Assembly: GCA_039029455.1 (NCBI GenBank) | Contig: JBCCGE010000134.1 | Span: forward strand, 1-7,179 | DNA from: JBCCGE01 sp039029455 | GTDB taxonomy: Bacteria; Pseudomonadota; Gammaproteobacteria; Arenicellales; Poriferihabitantaceae | Direction: 5' to 3' | Length of the DNA stretch: 7,179 bases | Part shown: positions 5,587-7,179 of the stretch, one piece after another | Numbering within the stretch: position 1 is the first letter of the stretch | How the letters are laid out: every line of letters begins with the position of its first letter | Position numbers and translations under genes: made by a program | Notes under the pieces: model-generated | Told to the model about the DNA's origin: nothing | What the model saw: only the letters and a program-made list of their open reading frames with translations | Database searches by the model: none

Positions 5587-6339
5587 CTAGATCACTGCAT
5601 AAAACTTTTTTACATATTGATCTACTGTCCATTGACAGCGGGTACCTTTCGGGATGAAAAAGGACTCGCCGGCCTCAAATTCCTGGGTGATGCCCAAACT
5701 ATCGGTAATACGCACTCGACCTTCCAACAAGTGGACCATTTCATGCCATTGATAGGCGCGCATTTCGCTTTCAAAAGCGGTTGAATCCCACATTCCGGTG
5801 AACATATTTCCGGCATCATTGGTGAAATTGACGCAGTTATTCTGCAGCGGCTTTTCTCCGTGGATAACGAATGGTTCGGTACTATCCATTAAAGTCATCT
5901 GCATCTTGAGCTGTTCCTGATCGAACACGATTACGCCTCCTTCTGCTGATGGTAATACGCCGGATTCGGCCTTCGGGTCGGCATAGGTCATATAAAACTT
6001 GCGCAGAAAACCTTCCTGTTTCCAACTGATCGGAATCGCATTTCGAATGACAAATGTTTCACCCGATTTCACCAAGACTTCATTTTCTTCGCTATCAACC
6101 ATTTTCACCTGACCTTCCAGAACCACCATAAACTCATCACCAGGATAAGGGCCGAAGGACTCCTGCATGCTGGTTGTTGTCCACACACCCACCTCAAGAC
6201 CTAATTCCTCATCTGAAAAATAGACGTGAATATGCTGCTCAGGTAAATCAGACTGAAAGTCTTTCGGGTTCAGTTCCATGGGTTCCAGACCGGCAGGTCC
6301 GTCCTTTTCAAGGCGAATTATTTTTGATTTCTGGTTCAT
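5587..6339 (-). CDS. Tandem cupin-domain protein (DUF861/cupin_3-like bicupin)
   Basis: 250 residues made of two related cupin domains. Domain 1 (about 45-120) has GVWTTTSMQESFGPYPGDEF, VVLEGQV and GETFVIRNAIPISW; domain 2 (about 175-250) has GMWDSTAFESEMRAYQWHEM, HLLEGRV and GESFFIPKGTRCQW, ending KKFYAVI. The pattern GxW...E...LEGxVxITD...F.AGESFFIPKGTxCxWTV is that of the DUF861-type cupins, which also include the (S)-ureidoglycine aminohydrolase domain. Domain 2 keeps a His-Glu pair (199-200) that may bind a metal; domain 1 has Asp-Glu at that place (68-69) and may be structural. No signal peptide is seen, so it is probably cytoplasmic. ATG 6339 lies downstream of a weak AGAGAA site. It follows the secreted-protein gene by 40 bases on the same strand and is probably co-transcribed. 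The substrate is unknown. Confidence 0.85.
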   Translation of the reverse strand: MNQKSKIIRLEKDGPAGLEPMELNPKDFQSDLPEQHIHVYFSDEELGLEVGVWTTTSMQESFGPYPGDEFMVVLEGQVKMVDSEENEVLVKSGETFVIRNAIPISWKQEGFLRKFYMTYADPKAESGVLPSAEGGVIVFDQEQLKMQMTLMDSTEPFVIHGEKPLQNNCVNFTNDAGNMFTGMWDSTAFESEMRAYQWHEMVHLLEGRVRITDSLGITQEFEAGESFFIPKGTRCQWTVDQYVKKFYAVI

Positions 6340-6379
6340 TCAGTTTCTCTGGTGTCTCAATTTAAAAACATCTTCTGGA

Positions 6380-7117
6380 CTAAAAATTGCCGATCTGATT
6401 GCCGACAACATGTTCGGCGGCCTGGCTGTGGCGCTTGTTCAGATAAACCATGAGCTGCCCATCTTTCAAATAATAAGACTCACAGGGTGTTGGCCCCCAA
6501 CCCGGGACATGCCAACAAACCGCTCCGTTCTCATTCACTTCCCATTTTCCAGTGCTCGCAACACCATCCCAAACCTTCAGCAGCGTAAAATCGTCGGCAT
6601 AGTAAAGCCCGCGTCCGCTTCCCCAGACAACCGTTTTACCCGCCAAATAATCCTCGGTTTGCTTGCGATTGAATAACCCGTCCCAAAAATCCTCAACCGG
6701 TTCAACGCCGGTTAAAAGCGTGGTTGCATTCCCGAACAACGGGCATTCCAGACGGTTACCGGATTCAATTTCAGGCGCAGGCATACTGCGACCCTGCTGC
6801 AAAACACTAATGCTGACGCCATCACTTAAATAAGGTTCACAAGGCAATTCGCCCCAGCCAGATACATGCCAACACAGCGCACCTTCTTCCGTTGTGGACC
6901 ACTTCCCGTGCTCACATTTCCCCTGATAGAGAGCCGCCAAGCGACCCGACTCAGAATAAAATATCTTTCGATCGTCTCGGTTTTGAGTTTTATCCGAGAT
7001 GTACAGATAGAGATCGTAGCGACTTAACGGTGCCGGCGACTGAGCCCAGGAGGCGGTCGGTAGAACCCATATCACGCCCAGTATCAGCATCCCGACACGG
7101 GACTTGCATCCGATCAT
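6380..7117 (-). CDS. Secreted protein with internally duplicated Trp/Cys-rich domain (DUF995-like)
   Basis: From ATG 7117 the protein is 245 residues, with a clean signal peptide (MIGCKSRVGMLILGVIWVLP, cleavage after ASWA near residue 25). Two copies of a domain follow, about 51-100 and 162-215. Each ends in a motif with identical spacing: GKW, then GA[LV]CWHV, GWG, PCE and Tyr. The two Cys of each copy (82/93 and 201/212) could form a disulfide in the periplasm. The GKW...CW...C pattern recalls DUF995-type small periplasmic domains, but the match is by eye. A longer start at ATG 7144 is possible, but it adds a polar extension before the signal peptide and lies at the predicted transcription start, so 7117 is favoured. 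It is the first gene of a two-gene minus-strand unit with the bicupin. The function is unknown. Confidence 0.8.
   Translation of the reverse strand: MIGCKSRVGMLILGVIWVLPTASWAQSPAPLSRYDLYLYISDKTQNRDDRKIFYSESGRLAALYQGKCEHGKWSTTEEGALCWHVSGWGELPCEPYLSDGVSISVLQQGRSMPAPEIESGNRLECPLFGNATTLLTGVEPVEDFWDGLFNRKQTEDYLAGKTVVWGSGRGLYYADDFTLLKVWDGVASTGKWEVNENGAVCWHVPGWGPTPCESYYLKDGQLMVYLNKRHSQAAEHVVGNQIGNF
6473..6550 (-). repeat. Second copy of the GKW...CWHV.GWG..PCE.Y motif
   Basis: This encodes GKWEVNENGAVCWHV, then PGWGPTPCESY. It pairs with the first copy at 6830-6907, with the same length and no gaps. DNA similarity is partial (for example tgccaaca before each Trp-Cys block on the plus strand), which indicates an old internal duplication within the gene. 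Confidence 0.8.
6830..6907 (-). repeat. First copy of the GKW...CWHV.GWG..PCE.Y motif
   Basis: This encodes GKWSTTEEGALCWHV, then SGWGELPCEPY. The Cys-Cys spacing of ten intervening residues is the same as in the second copy at 6473-6550. The domain around it is a little more diverged than the second copy, but all motif Trp, Cys, Gly and His residues are kept. Confidence 0.8.
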
Positions 7118-7149
7118 TGAAACACTCGTTTCTGCATTAACCATACAAA

Positions 7150-7178
7150 ATTCTGACGGAGCATTACCACATTGTCAA
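7150..7178 (-). promoter_or_regulatory. Predicted sigma70-type promoter for the minus-strand two-gene unit
   Basis: On the minus strand a perfect TTGACA (-35, plus coordinates 7173-7178) is followed, after exactly 17 bases, by CAGAAT (-10, 7150-7155), a 4/6 match to TATAAT. Transcription would start near 7143. That is at or inside the upstream ATG at 7142-7144, so translation from this promoter would more naturally use ATG 7117. No operator is evident in the short visible flank. Confidence 0.55.
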
Positions 7179-7179
7179 C

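Noticed and set aside
6278..6676. Plus-strand 132-codon open frame across the cupin/secreted-protein boundary
   Set aside because: It lies antisense to two well-supported genes, has no ribosome site, and its protein has no recognisable pattern.

Overview
The window suggests a proteobacterium that carries a carbon-phosphorus (C-P) lyase operon, with protein matches typical of marine or soil alpha/gammaproteobacteria; the sequence alone does not fix the species. All recognisable genes are bacterial. There are no RNA genes, insertion sequences or CRISPR arrays.

Layout. (1) Positions 2-1131 hold the GC-rich 3' part of phnK and a complete phnL, the two ABC-type ATPases of the C-P lyase system, joined by a TGATG stop/start overlap. 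(2) At 1150 a third gene starts as phnM, as expected in a phn operon. After about 40 codons it changes, in frame, into the C-terminal two thirds of a trimethylamine-dehydrogenase-like flavoprotein (TMADH/DMADH/histamine dehydrogenase family). The join lies at 1250-1269, in a short stretch where phnM resembles the conserved YGGSLEN region of the flavoprotein. The chimera stays open to 2748. (3) A full-length paralogue of the same flavoprotein family follows at 2760-4829. It has the flavin-linking Cys, four [4Fe-4S] Cys and a dinucleotide-binding domain, but altered substrate-pocket residues. (4) A TTG-started ferritin-like protein (4834-5289) and a 68-residue predicted secreted Cys-x-Cys peptide (5299-5505) follow closely on the same strand. 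(5) On the minus strand, converging on these, lies a two-gene unit: a secreted protein with an internal duplication (7117 to 6380), then a tandem cupin (6339 to 5587), read from a good sigma70-like promoter at the right edge.

How the genes fit together. PhnK and PhnL belong to phosphonate degradation. The rearrangement has removed almost all of phnM and every later phn gene from this locus, and has placed a flavoprotein cassette directly behind phnL. The intact amine-dehydrogenase-like enzyme would oxidise a small amine and pass electrons through its Fe-S cluster, by analogy with TMADH to an electron-transfer flavoprotein; no ETF genes are in the window. No promoter was recognised between phnL and the flavoprotein genes, so they may be transcribed by read-through from the phn operon. 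The main points of interest are the in-frame phnM/flavoprotein chimera, the unusual active-site residues of the intact copy, and the unstudied small genes next to it.
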